A stretch of 64,000 nucleotides of DNA from Paragonimus westermani (lineage: Eukaryota; Platyhelminthes; Trematoda; Plagiorchiida; Troglotrematidae): assembly GCA_008508345.1 (NCBI GenBank), contig QNGE01001721.1, positions 41,999 through 105,998 of the forward strand. The letters are read 5' to 3'. Both the position numbers and the translations under genes were made by a program. The notes under the pieces are model-generated. The model made no database searches. It had not been told where the DNA came from and saw only the letters and a list, made by a program, of their open reading frames with translations. Each line of letters opens with the position of its first letter. Position 1 is the stretch's first letter. Shown here one piece after another: positions 37,807-49,689 of the stretch.

Positions 37807-40469
37807 TCCTTAAACTATCGAAAAGGGAAGCGTTACTGATAGCAAATCATTTGCTACCACATGTTATAACCTTCTGTGCTGCTGGTGCTCTTAGGTAGAC
37901 GGCATGCTTTCTACAAGGTGGGTCGGTAATGAGATCATTTCTATTTTTGATACTGGCAAATATACTTTAGAAATGCTTCGAAACATCACCTGATTCTAAT
38001 GTGTCACAATCGTACATCTCGGATTATCCACCTACATATTCAATAGACTCGCTAGGCGTGGGATAACTGCAACATCATTTAACGAGTGTTCAAACATATA
38101 CGCACAATATGTGAGTATGTTAACTCAAACGTGTTTGTCTGTAAGCCATTACAGTGATGCAGTTGGGGGACAAAAACGTACGCCAACCAATTTCACGTCC
38201 GGTGACCGCCAGTGATAGTTCCACAAAACGTCGGGATATAAGGAACAAACTATAGGCAGAGGAGCCGAGGAAACTCAGTTAATATAAGACTTCAAACGCA
38301 ACTTCCATCCCCGTCGGCTAAGAACACTAACTGGATCACTGTCACATAGGAAATCAAAATCGGCTCGCAAATTTTAATTCACTTAGGTCTTGTCCTTAGT
38401 CCATACGCTTTGGATTGGGTTCAGCATGAACGACCAAGGTGCAGTCTAATCAACTGTTCAGTTCAATATGCGGGCTCTCCAAACATCCGTTTCAGACCTA
38501 CATGATAAGGTGTTATCACAAACTATCACAAAACTCGTAGCAGTAATGTGTTTTTGGCCACTTCAGCATTGCCATCAGCCACTGCCTGTAATGTTGAATG
38601 TCGTACGAGTCATTGTTGAACGGGCAAAGCAACACCCTGGACACAGCACCAATTGAACAGTGACGGTTAGTATCGCTCAAGCACGCCTTTACACTGATCA
38701 CCGAACGTCTCACGGCGTGAGCTCACCCAGGGAGCATACGATGCGTCCTGGTTCTTGGCACTTTGTGAGTTGAAAAACAGAACAACCCTTTGTTTCTTTT
38801 TTTAGCCAAGGTATGGGATGAAGCTCCCCTCCAACGTCCATCAAGAGATAGTTGAATTATCTCCGCACAGTAGTGAACGACAAACCTTTCACGAAGTGAA
38901 CTCACGCACATAACTGAAGATTTTCTAAAGTCACGGTTTAATCGTCCGTGAACCATTTCAATACACCTTCAGTTTTATCATTCAGTCGAGATTCGAAGCT
39001 CGCGGACGCCTCGATACCTTGCGTGCAGCCTACCATGTCAACAGGCAACCAATTCCATGCAGCTTTGCAAGTGATTTCATTCATCCTAGTCAAAGTTCGT
39101 TTATCCATGCCTTACTCAAAAAACTTCATTACGCATGTGCTCGTGTTGTCAAAGGGGTGGTTTTTTTCGCGACCTATGGCATTTTCCCAAATAAATGACT
39201 AACATCAAACTGAGCCAAACTAGAGAAATTTAGAGAGAACCCCGCTGTGTTGAACTATTAACTGGTGCGCACGGGGGTGACCCCATCTCAGCCCCAATGT
39301 AATCGACAAGATAGATGTGATCCTCTATAAATTGCACAAACGTTCTGTTTATGTCGAGCAGATGATCAAGTTTCATATCCGTCTTGGTCGTCTCTATTTA
39401 GGGCAACGTAACAGACCTAAACAAATGAGCCCAATGTCACTTCCTAGCTGCAACAAGATTATGTGGCAGGTTGAACAACAAACTCCGAGATTGGTAGTCA
39501 GAAAGCCAGCGCAGGCTGAAAATCCTTCGCGTGCTATGGTCCTTAAACGGCACCTTACGAAGTGTAGTGGAAACTGCGGAAGGCAAGGTAGAAGGTGAGT
39601 GGATGAGGAAAGTGGTCATTAAAACCATGTTAGGGATTCTAAAATTTGCCATAAAAACAATTTCATTCTTGAAAGCTTCGAAGCTGTTGGTAGGTAAACC
39701 CATTCCATGCAGTGTTCAAGAGTTATCGACGACTACAAGCTACAGAGCGTAACTTGAGAGAGTGAGAACATCCAGTGAATTTCAACATGTACGTGCATGT
39801 AATTTTCGTCGGGGCAAGAATGTTTGCAAGCACATTGTAAAATTACTACATATTTAACCTGAAAACCACCTACATAAGTGAATAATTAGTGACTCATGTA
39901 TGATAACAGCTTTTGTGTCCCGACAGACTTTGTGGCTAGCTTCACTCGATTGGACGGGCCTCTCTTACCTATGGTTGAAGGAAGCAGAATGTTACTCATA
40001 AAGGAATATGGTCAAGTGTTTGTATGTGCTAATTCAGTTATATCTGATGTGAAATCAATGCAGCATTGGCTAACGGGGTTGTCTCATCAGAGCCTGGACG
40101 GATAGTTGAAAAACCGGTCGTTATATGCGTTATTAACGATCCCTGACTGGAACGAAACTCGAGTCTAAAGCTACTTTGAATGGGTTGGCTGAAAAGCCAA
40201 TTTGAATGCGGCAACACTGATTAAATGTGAATGACACGCAGTTTGAATCAAACAAACCCATAACTATTAATCAAAACCCTGTTTCGAAAACTGATTTTGT
40301 CACATCAATAAGCGGTTGAGACTGGGCGTAGGAACTGATGAAGTTAGAAGCAGTTGTGTTTTCGGGATATTTTTTACATAGTCGCAGGTACGTCTAAATT
40401 TTGTTTTACCCGATCAAGAACTGACGCCACTCAAACGTAGCTGCAGGTTAGGTGTATGTATGTGAACCA

Positions 40470-40716
40470 TGGTGCCTTATTCGTCGTGATGTGAAGAAGG
40501 AAAACCAATCAGCTTTCTTCGTTATCGCTGGTGGTCTTCAATTGCATTCGTTACTGAAAAATCTGGCTTATCCGAGTGCCTCAGCCTCGCCGTTCGACGA
40601 ACTAGAGAAACTGCTTGCTGTTACCAGTACCAGGTCTTCTTATTACTTGCGTGGGCGATTTCAATTCAAGTACGATTTCTAGGGCTATTCGAAGTCCCTA
40701 ATTCCAAGTATCACAG
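40470..40716 (+). pseudogene. Ty3/gypsy gag fragment (copy 2)
   Basis: The frame contains KKENQSAFFVIAGGLQLHSL, LKNLAYPSASASPFDELEKL and ends RGRFQF. Flatworm and other Ty3 gag proteins have the pattern FL-x-IG-x-x-A...LLKNL-x-P...SF-ELxxLL...ERxxF at the same spacing, so this reads as the middle of gag. It stops at 40680-40682. Bases 40609-40716 are repeated at 17538-17640. No linked pol is present. Confidence 0.5.
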
Positions 40717-43700
40717 TGTGTTTAACAAGCGCGACAAACCATAAATAACGTTCCGGTCGGACGTCGACAACGAGTTGAAATATGTGCACAACATAATCCT
40801 ATATCTTGGTACCGTGAAAACGGAATTATCAATGTGACTGTCGTTATCCTATGGTACAGTGCTCTGGCTTACGCATGGTTTTTTGAAATAAAGATATAAC
40901 GTAGTTACTGACAAACAACCCATGTTAGAGTCGCTCCCAGATTAGGCTGGTCCAATGAAAGTTGACACGTCTGATCCATCACGTAGCTCCACATGAATTC
41001 AAGTAGATTTCTTTTAACTTTCGCGAGAGCCTACTTTTTGGAGTGAAGAAGAAAATCTAATGTTAATCAAATAAAAAGACTGAACTATCGACAACACACA
41101 GAACTGTGCGGAACTGCAGATGCACTGACATCGAATCGAGGGATCCTCCAAAAGTCATATTAATAAGGTACAATTGTTATCTGGCTGTTCACATGTTAAC
41201 CATGGGTGCACTTGCATTGGTTACAACATATTCCTGTGAGACTTGGTACCTCGTAGCACCAGACGGTCGTAGAGGTTTTGATTTCAAGTTAAGACGTTGG
41301 TAAAAAGATAAGCCTCTTCACGACCCAGGTTAAAGAAACATCGATTTTTATTCAGCCTCTTAAACTCAGGGACTGGTAGCCAGCCTAGATGTATTTTAGA
41401 GGCACTGGTGAACCCACGGAAGAAATTGCCAAAGCAGGAATGTGTGACTTTGTCATTACAATGTAAAATTTTCAAAAGTATAATGAACTAAATGGGTGAT
41501 TCCGTTTAAGATGGGCAAAACGGCTGGTTTAAACGTAGACTGTTTGCAAAGTAACAATGAGAACGACTCGTTTGAAGATGTGAAGGGTACTTCACGTAGA
41601 TCAAACAGATCAAATTGTATACTGAGCATGAGCTGGCTGCTTACGATAAACAACTAAGGGTAAAACAACGGTGCCTGTATGCTGAGTGCCTTTAACCTGG
41701 TGTCTGGAAAAATCTCCATGCCCAAGTCATTGAAATCTTCAAGGGCATCTTCCGGTACGCACTTCATGACAAGACGGTGATCGGACGACAGTGGAAGTAG
41801 CGAACACCCGACAAGATCGCTCATGAGTCCCTCTCTATTCACAGAATCAGCAAATAAGGAAGGCAGCAGATCTGAGGCTGCCTTTTAATGCAAACAACTC
41901 CAGAGGTCATCCCAACCGATCGAATGAAAGGTAGCCATCAGGCACTAACATACCACTGCTGTTGATATCTTAAAAATTGTGGCTACTTCAAAGCATGTCA
42001 CAAAATAAAATTTCAAATAACGAACTTTTAGCTAGATGTACCTTCATGGGCTCGATGACAGGAAACAGTTTCAACACAGTGGATTACGGGGCTACTAAAA
42101 ACATCACAACGACGCCGCTGCGGTAGTCGCACAGGCTCCCAGTTGCTTGTCTGAGATTGATAGTTATAGGAAATACACAACAATCATGAGGTACTCTATA
42201 GATTCTAAAATCGTAAACGTAAGCTTAAAAAATTCTAATACAGAAAAACCTGTCAGTTTTATTTTCCAACGAATAATTAGCAGGAAAACATCGAACGGCC
42301 ATTGAGGCTCCCGAATCTACACAGTTCGAATCGGACAACTGGAACTGTTGTTTACACCATTCAATAAGCCAATGAAAACGATGGGACTAACTACGGTCTA
42401 TCTAACATCAGGTGTACGAACATAGTAACCATTGAACACTGCCATTTCCGAACAATTTTGCTCTTTCTCGTCTACTCCATGAAGCATTCGTCACTGTCTT
42501 TATACTAGTTCTCGGTCAATTTGTGTGTAAGGTGATGATCTTCATTATATAAAAAACGGGTAGGGGTCAATTAGCATTCATATCACCGTCAGTGATGACG
42601 GAAACGTTCAATAGACGCTTGTTCAACAGGTTCACTTCTGCTGTAGCCCCCTCAGGAAACAATTCACCAAGAACTTCAGAGCCGGAGAACTATTTCATTA
42701 TTCTTCCATCTCATGTGAACGGGGCAATGGGTTTGTTATTTTCGCATGATAGACATTCTGCACGGTTCCTTCGTTCGAAGTTCAGTCACTCAGTTTATAT
42801 TTACGCATGCGTGACAAAACGAAACCAGAACGAACGGAATCGCGACCTCAACCCAGACATTTGTTCGAAACGTACAAGTTAGATTGTAAGAGTAGGTGTT
42901 CTCCCCTAACACTGAGCTACATGCAATGACCGCCGTGTCACAGTGGCAATGCATAAAAATTAGGAAATGGTCATCACAGTCTCTTACCGAAACCCTTGTG
43001 CCATGTTTGGTCGACAAACATCACCCAGAGGCTTCAGTTTCTGAACAAGAGAACTCAGGTTAGCATTCAAAATATCCAAAACTATTGAAAACATTCCTAT
43101 CAGCTCTTGAACCAACGTTCGTCGGAGCGTACGTTGATACAAAGTACAAACAGTATTCAGTAACGGTTTTCAACACATAACGAAGTCGCCAGTACAGAAT
43201 TGAGTAAATGCAGTTCTGATTGAAGCTCACTGGGATCGTAATCACAATTTCGTCGCAAATTCAGGTTCCTTGGTAGCCGGGGAATCTGAGTGAAAACCAA
43301 TTGGATCGACAGAAAGCTGGAGGTGAGCTCGAATGGTAGACGTTCGTAGGTTAGTAAAGTAGTGCGTTAGGAGAGCAGCCCCGTATCAGAATGAAGATAA
43401 CGTTCGCTAGAGCTACTTGTTGACGAAGTAAACCATAAGCACGGACAAGGAAAGCCACGGTGTTTACTAATTACTTTGGAGTTGAAATACACACAGCCTA
43501 GATGCCATGAGCGTGAGAAACTTAATCAACAGAATAAAGACAGCCATAAATAGTGGTTGAAATTGTCATCGTACGAAGAGCGGTAACTTATATTGCAGGA
43601 TCGTGTACGTCGACAAGTAGGTTTGGTTTGAGCGGTCGCATTCGCAGCTCGTGATCTGACTCACACTGAGTTTTGGAAGCAGAAGACAGAACAGACTGAA

Positions 43701-45549
43701 ACATTTGATATTGAGTGGCTAGCTTGACCCAGAATAGCACTGAGCGAAGGACTGATAAGAACAGCACAAGTTTACAAAATCACACCATACTTGGGCAAGA
43801 CTGGCACTACTCATCATGAGTAGAGAGCCACAACCAATAGTGCAAAAATTGGGATGCCCTTTTTGAAGTAGCACCTGCTTCTCATTATTCGGAGAGTAAC
43901 CCTGCTACAATCTTGAAAACTGTCTGTTTTGTGCCAATAGAGTCATGTGTCATTACCTAAGTACTCTAATTCATCCAATAATTTAACCTTGTGAAACCAA
44001 CCGCTTCTCGTTTACGTGAACCCTTTCAGTTTCTTTGGTGATTTCTCGCTTGAGATGTCCATAAAGACCTTCGGATAAAAGTAGCAAGCAAATACGAACA
44101 GTGTCAAGGTGACAGAAATTAGCTGAATGAATGGGCGTCAAGAGAAAAATCCAGTCTTCAAAATGTCTACAAATTACATTCAGTGTAATTAGTGAGATGC
44201 GACAAGTCAGCCAGAGCAGGGCAGGTCAACTGGACAACCACCAGTCCGAAATACCTTAATGGTACCACAAGTGACATAAGATTCAGACTTTTACATGCGA
44301 ACGAGTAAATGAAGTAAACATCCCCATCATAAGAAGTCATACGACAGAGGGTACGATATGCGCTAGATAAGATTGGTTTCAAGATGTATGGTTTCATTAC
44401 AAGCTGACTGAAGCCTATGCGTCTGGCCTCGAATTCCAGCCAAAACTTTCCAGTACTCGTTTAAATTTTCGGTAAACTGTCAGTGTTATCAACTTTTGCA
44501 ATCCGAAGCTGATAAGGTTTGCACTTACTCCCGAGGAGTTACGGAACCGCTTTCATGAAAACTAGCCGAACATCAGTTTATAACCTGCAACGAAATAATC
44601 ACTTTTAACATCTGGATAAAAGTATTTGAAAGACCGTCACGCTTGTGCTCACGCTAAAAAACTTGATACTCTGCAGACGGAATCTGGTCTTCTGGATGCA
44701 TTCCACTTCCTTGTTGTTTGTACAGCGATCAACACAATACTGCCTGAAAGAATGAAGGTTTCAAGATAATCCAAATCAATATGGATACTTCGCTGCCCGA
44801 TGAGCTACTAAAATTATGGCGAGTGCTTTTTCGCAAATCGAGCCGAAACGTCAAGTATGAGTCACTGGTCGGAGTGCTCGGACTAGTGAAATGTAATCCA
44901 AATTATCGTCACATCCGTTCCTCAGATGATGGCTTCCGCGCTGAGCTACAAAACGTAAACAAGTGAATCACACTGTCTGGCAATACGACCCAATGACAGT
45001 TCCATATTAGTGTGTCGGACTCAAATAGTTTCACTGGGTTACTAAAGGTGAAAACCTCATTGGACATGACTCAAAACATGAGGCTTTACAGGATCTTAAG
45101 AGAATGTTACAAAATTTGAACGCTTATCACCTGAAAGATAAAAAAGGGGAATGTCGGGCGATGGAAATTCATGGCCATTTATTCACATAACATGCACCAT
45201 GTGTTCTCAGCGCACCACTCACCCTTCTCCCCGTCATTATTTACCAAACCATATACATCCGATTTCTTTATAGACGAAGTGAACGTGTGATTTATCTACG
45301 GGCCATTTCACATTTATCTTACTTCCAAATTTATACGTCACCTAGTTTTCATTAGCATCTTAGCTGTATGGTTCAGATAAACGCCGAATGAAGCCTGTTC
45401 ACGAAGTCTCGACTTTTACAACCAACATCGTAATAGTCGACTACTTATTCGCTGAGTTGTCACAAATGTATATTGTACGCAATCGGTGTGATACCGGCCT
45501 TCCAGCCATCCTAAACCCGCATCAGTTGCACAGTGTAGTGTGAACGTAC

Positions 45550-46178
45550 CGAAAGCCAAACCACCCTCCGTAGCGTGGATGCAAACTGCAGCCGGGATTG
45601 CCATTTCCGAACTGCGGTGCACAATTGACTGTGTCACGTTGATGAAAGTAGGCTAGGCCAGAGACATGACCAGCGCACTGCACATGCACATAGGGTAGAC
45701 GTGTGACTGGACGCATTGCATAATCAGTGATGAAGCGTGGGGAGGCGAGCATTGAAAATTCGTCCGGTGAGAGTTGCTCCTGAAGGGTTTTCAAGGAAGC
45801 ATTCAGTCCCTCGTTGATACGCAGGAGAACCGACCAATCAAGAGGGTCGTTCAATCCCGGTGATTGTAAATAACCATTAGTTTGTTTCTTCAATCCGCCT
45901 AGAGCACCACCAAGGGAGTGTACACCATCTGCTTGGAACCAACTGGTTAGATGGGGTAAAAAGCTTTGTTCGAACATTTTTGGATTACTGATTATGCATA
46001 TAACAACACAATCTGCATGCGGAGCGGTCGCGTTGTCCAGTTTCAGTCTCCCAGATACAAAAGCATTGTACCAACCAACCAAAAAGGGAGCAAATTCAAA
46101 TCCGTAGGGCGACAACGAGCCCGTAAGAGAAGTCAAAGTACGGTGAACCAGTTCCAAAGACGTGTCCACGTCCTGCAT
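45550..46178 (-). CDS. MMACHC: MMACHC (cblC) exon 1: cytosolic cobalamin processing protein
   Basis: MMACHC binds incoming vitamin B12 in the cytosol, removes its upper ligand (decyanation and glutathione-dependent dealkylation in animals), and hands it on with MMADHC for methionine synthase and methylmalonyl-CoA mutase. Exon 1 encodes residues 1-209 plus two bases of codon 210. Visible family motifs: SPYGFEFAPFLVGWYNA (23-39; human CPFGFEVYPFQVGWYN), VVICIISNPKMFEQSFLPHL, ITDYAMRP, AGHVSGLAYFHQRD (169-182), with H171-x-x-G the family's HxxG motif, and HPRYGGWFGFR (200-210). The ATG at 46178 is the start because an in-frame TGA lies at 46184-46182. Compared with human (282 residues), this protein has extra residues around 83-115. 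It ends at donor GTACGT. No disabling mutation is seen. A PLE lies just upstream, in the opposite direction. Confidence 0.93.
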
Positions 46179-46200
46179 ATGTCACTGAATGGCTGTAAGA
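46179..46200 (-). promoter_or_regulatory. Splice-acceptor-like site just upstream of the MMACHC start
   Basis: The minus strand reads CTTTCTTACAG ending at 46193, so an exon would begin at 46192, fourteen bases before the ATG. The short leader includes an in-frame TGA. This fits either a non-coding first exon further upstream or spliced-leader trans-splicing, which occurs in flatworms. Which of the two applies cannot be told from sequence alone. Confidence 0.5.
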
Positions 46201-46499
46201 AAGTCATAAAATGCAGTCAATGTAAAGGACGTCCGGAAAACGTAGTGATTCACAAGCCAATTAGACCGTCATGTTAAGAGCCAGGTGATCTGAAATCCAC
46301 AGCCAACTACATGAGGGTAAGGGCATTCAAGGTGACATACAACTGCTTTATTTCGGATTAAGTTAAGAATGAGGGAAAGTCCGGATGCCATCGGTCCATG
46401 TAAGCAGCACAGCTGCCTCGTGTACGAACGAGATATTTTAATGAGACAGTTTGAAACATTAGTTCCCACCGATAAATTTGAAAAATCCAATGGTAGCAT
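46201..46499. other. Short gap between MMACHC and PLE D
   Basis: About 300 bases with no recognised coding motif. It would hold the MMACHC promoter or an upstream intron end. Confidence 0.35.
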
Positions 46500-47220
46500 G
46501 TAAAATGTCTTGTGCAGTGACATTTCGTTTGCATCTATCAGATACGTCCAAATTCATCATCGACGAAGATCAAACAGATGCGGTGCAGAATGCTGAACGC
46601 CAGATCAAGAGTGTGCTTAAAAACTTACATCAGAAAGGAATGATCGACCAAAAGTTATCTCCCAAAGGCAGTGTGACCCCAAGAATGTATGGTCTCTCTA
46701 AAACGCACAAACCTGGAGTGCCTGTACGGCCAATATTATCCATAACTGGCCGGTCAGTGGGATTGAACTTGTGAGATCCATATTGGCCGTGCACAGTCTA
46801 AAGGACACTTTTGAATTCGTGGAACTGATCTCCAACATCAACGTCAAACGCCAGGTAATGAAGTCTTTTGATGTTGAGTCACTATTCACAAATGTCCCGC
46901 TTGACGAGGTTATCTCAATTGTTTGTAATTACACTACTGAACATAAGCTGGCACTTGGCATTCCCATCAGAGTTCTCGAAGCTGCTGAAAATGTGTACAC
47001 CCAATATCCAATTTGTGTTCAACGGCACCTTCTGCAGACAAATAGATGGAGTTGCAATGGGTAGTCCATTAGGACCCGTGTTAGCTGACATATTCATGGG
47101 TCACTTAGAACATTCAGTGTCACTGAAATTCGGAACACGCTGTTCCATAAACAATACGTGGACGATATTTTTGCTGTATTCGACTGCCACTGGCAAGTAA
47201 CAACTTTTCACGAGCTGTTA

Positions 47221-47231
47221 AACTAACTTTT
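47221..47231 (+). repeat. Target site duplication, left
   Basis: AACTAACTTTT here and again at 47499-47509 flank the 267-bp insertion. Removing the insertion and one copy leaves the PLE D reading frame continuous in kind (RT before, FLDV block after), which supports a true insertion event. Confidence 0.8.
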
Positions 47232-47498
47232 GAAATATCCGCACCAAATTTAGTACGAATGATGTTGAACAGCTGGGGCGTCTTGTTTAACATGTTATTG
47301 ATAAGCAGATTGAGAATAACATAACGTTACGAGCAAGTTGTGATACTCTACGTTTCAAGCACCTCGGGTGGCCTTCCTCAGGAGTGTTGTTAATTTGATT
47401 TCGATTACAATACGCCTGAGGAAGGCCACCCGAGGTGCTTGAAACGTAGAGTATCGCAACTTGCTTGTAACGTTGTGTCATTCTCAATCTGTTTATCG
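47232..47498 (-). mobile_element. Short inverted non-autonomous element with hammerhead-like motifs
   Basis: A 267-bp insertion in the RT of PLE D. The left part reads on the minus strand as a monomer homologous to 24370-24528. An inverted partial copy follows: arms about 47299-47383 and 47414-47498, over 90 percent complementary, around a 30-base spacer. Each arm carries CTGAGGA, a CACCCGAGGTG hairpin and GAAAC (47381-47352 on the minus strand; 47416-47445 on the plus strand). It encodes no protein of its own. The 11-bp flanking duplication shows it moved as a unit. Its motif resembles the hammerheads described in PLEs, but with G for the central T of CTGATGA. Confidence 0.75.
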
Positions 47499-47509
47499 AA
47501 CTAACTTTT
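47499..47509 (+). repeat. Target site duplication, right
   Basis: This is the second copy of AACTAACTTTT, matching 47221-47231 exactly. Confidence 0.8.
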
Positions 47510-48326
47510 ACCCTTGAACTTGAACGAAATGAGAGGATATCATTCCTAGACGTTTTGTTGCAAAGACGCGAGGATGGGTCATTTTCCAGAGGTGTCTATC
47601 GCAAGTCCACGTGGACAGGACAATATCTACACTTTAAGAGCTTCGCACCAATTGCTCAAAAACGTGGCCTCGTTAGGACTTTGTTTCACCGAGTTCGACG
47701 TATTGTGACGAAGGATGCGTTAGAAAATAAACGGATGTTACTGCAGGAGACTGATAAAAAATGGTTATCCCAAAAGGTTTATCCAAAAATAGTCCACTCC
47801 ACAACGAACGCGGGTTACACCCATTACTGTCCCTCGTAGGCCTGTCTGTTTAACTCTGCCTTCTAAAGGTGATAATGCTTCAGCCTTGGTAAAACGTTGG
47901 TTAGATGCAGCACTCAAACGCACAGACCACGCCGCCCGACTAGACTACGTGGATGAAACTGCCCGTGTTCCAACTACACCTAGAAAGGACGTGGTGCCCC
48001 TTTTCGTCCAATCCAATAAAGTGTACACGTTTCATTATGTCTGTGGAAGCAGATACGTCAGCAGAACTAGGAGGCACCTCGGCACACGTATTAAAGAACA
48101 CATACCGAGATGGCTTTTAAATTCGGGGGTCGGTTGTGCCGTCAGTGCCATTGCAAAACATCTACAGACCGGGCACTCAGTGGACCCAGGGGTCGCCCTC
48201 AGAGTGTTTTTTAGACCCAAACTAAAGCAGGCTCTCAGTATTACGGAAGCTGTCCCAATACACCGGCTGAATCCAACTTTATGCGCCCAGAAACAGTTGG
48301 TGACTAGCCTTTTACTATGTTGGTAA

Positions 48327-49689
48327 GAATGCAACTGGTACTCTTTGTCTTCATTCTAATTTCGTATTTCTTCCAAACCCGAAATTTTAGACCCATGTAT
48401 TTATTCATACAATTTCACAACTGTTGGACCACTCTTATCCTTTCTCAATCGATATTGCGTTATCTTTCAATCAGTGCAAATCGATGTACATTATTTTAGC
48501 TCTTGTTCGCTTTCTATAAATCTTTCAGTCATAGCCGACCATTTCCATCCAATATGTATGGATTTTTTAATCATCTCCTTCTTTTCGGACTCCTAGTAAC
48601 CTCTTGACTGATAACAATTCTGTTGTATCGCATCAAATCTATGTTTCTTATCAATGAGTACGCCTCGATTGCATCTTGCTGCTTCCGCTTTGGTCATCTG
48701 ACTCAATGCCTGAGACAACTAGATTTACTACGCCTAGCTGCTTGCTCCCCCATTACATTAAGTGTATGTTAATTTCGCAAAAGTAACCGATGAGATGCGA
48801 ACGAAATGTCACTGCGCAAGACACCTTACACGTTACTATTGGTTTTTTCAAATTCAATGAAACAATCACATCTACGTCATCTTACAAAATATATACTCTC
48901 AAGTCCCTTAAATGTTTAATCCCTCCGATAACTGAGAACGTAGAAAATAGAGAACTCTGAGTCTCCAACAGATTGTATCCGAATTATCATCTATGAACGG
49001 TATAATTGCTCGCAAACTTTTTTCGATAAATATAACGCGCTGTTAAGTCACAGAACGAATTTTCAGAAACCAGATAGACAACTGAATGTAAAAATCCACC
49101 ACATGCAACTTTCAGGATAGTTCAAAGTAACAGATGCTTTAGTAGCGAGTAATGTGGAAATGTTTTAATTACGAGACATTCCAGTTGCGAAAATCAGGTC
49201 TGGATTCGAATCAGCGGCAATAACCTCAGGTCACTACGTGGCTTGTGGTCTGTCAGCTCAACTAGGAAATCACTCCGAGAGCTTGGGAGCTTCACGCCAG
49301 ACTACTATCGATCCACCTCACTATGTATTCAGTGTCCACAAGATAAACTACAGGATGGAATGCCATGAAATTATTTCGAACAACGTTAGTTTAGTAATGG
49401 AGCGATAATACTAGAAAGCAGTAGGACTTGTTACAATTACCAGAAGAGAACTGTCAAGTTTCAGTTAAATTCCCAGTAATTTAAAATTCTGCCTCGTTCT
49501 TGAAGGCAGCTTTCTAGTGCCTCTAGTTCGATGGAGGAAGCTTATCACGCCAGATCATCCTGTTAAAGAAATGTCGTATCTTCGCTTTGTCCATTTACAC
49601 TGTGATACATGATTTTGTTCCTGCAACGTTACTCCCCAAACGCTGAGACGTTTTTTAACAGACGGATGTTATGTAAAATGGTGGCCGAA
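48327..49689. other. Unrecognised AT-rich stretch after PLE D
   Basis: No frame or repeat was recognised. The first few hundred bases may be PLE 3' untranslated sequence. Confidence 0.35.

Larger units (their letters stand above)
32915..45549 (-). other. MMACHC intron (12,635 bp)
   Basis: The donor on the minus strand is GTACGT (45549-45544) and the acceptor is TGTAG ending at 32915. It is a phase 2 intron. It contains a possible nested exon-like frame (34313-34513), a (CA)n run (35839-35857), a palindrome (37537-37806) and a Ty3/gypsy gag fragment (40470-40716). The rest, including 32915-34312, 35858-37536, 37807-40469 and 40717-45549, shows no recognisable gene. Minus-strand frames at 33244-33558, 33756-34193 and 41654-41842 are open but carry no motif. 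Confidence 0.85.
46500..48326 (+). pseudogene. Penelope-like element copy D (RT plus GIY-YIG), best preserved
   Basis: In order: DTSKFIIDEDQTDAVQNAER and GSVTPRMYGLSKTHKPGVPV (46540-46730); a frameshift near 46770; SFDVESLFTNVPLDEV (about 46865-46910); a frameshift near 46975; NGTFCRQIDGVAMGSPLGPV then LADIFMG (47020-47100); the intact catalytic box YVDDIF (YVDD at 47155-47166); an insertion at 47232-47498; FLDVLLQRREDGSFSRGVYR (about 47540-47600) with TGQYLHF; and, after another shift, the nuclease domain. The nuclease (48020-48130) reads YVCGSRYVSRTRRHLGTRIK followed by EHIPRWL, a GIY-YIG domain with the glycine of the usual IGRT changed to serine but the arginine and glutamate-histidine region kept. 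The end TLCAQKQLVTSLLL matches copy A. Shifts and the insertion inactivate it. Confidence 0.92.

Noticed and set aside
45416..45637. Minus-strand frame overlapping the MMACHC exon 1 end
   Set aside because: It is an alternative frame of the real exon and its intron start; the MMACHC frame carries the conserved residues.
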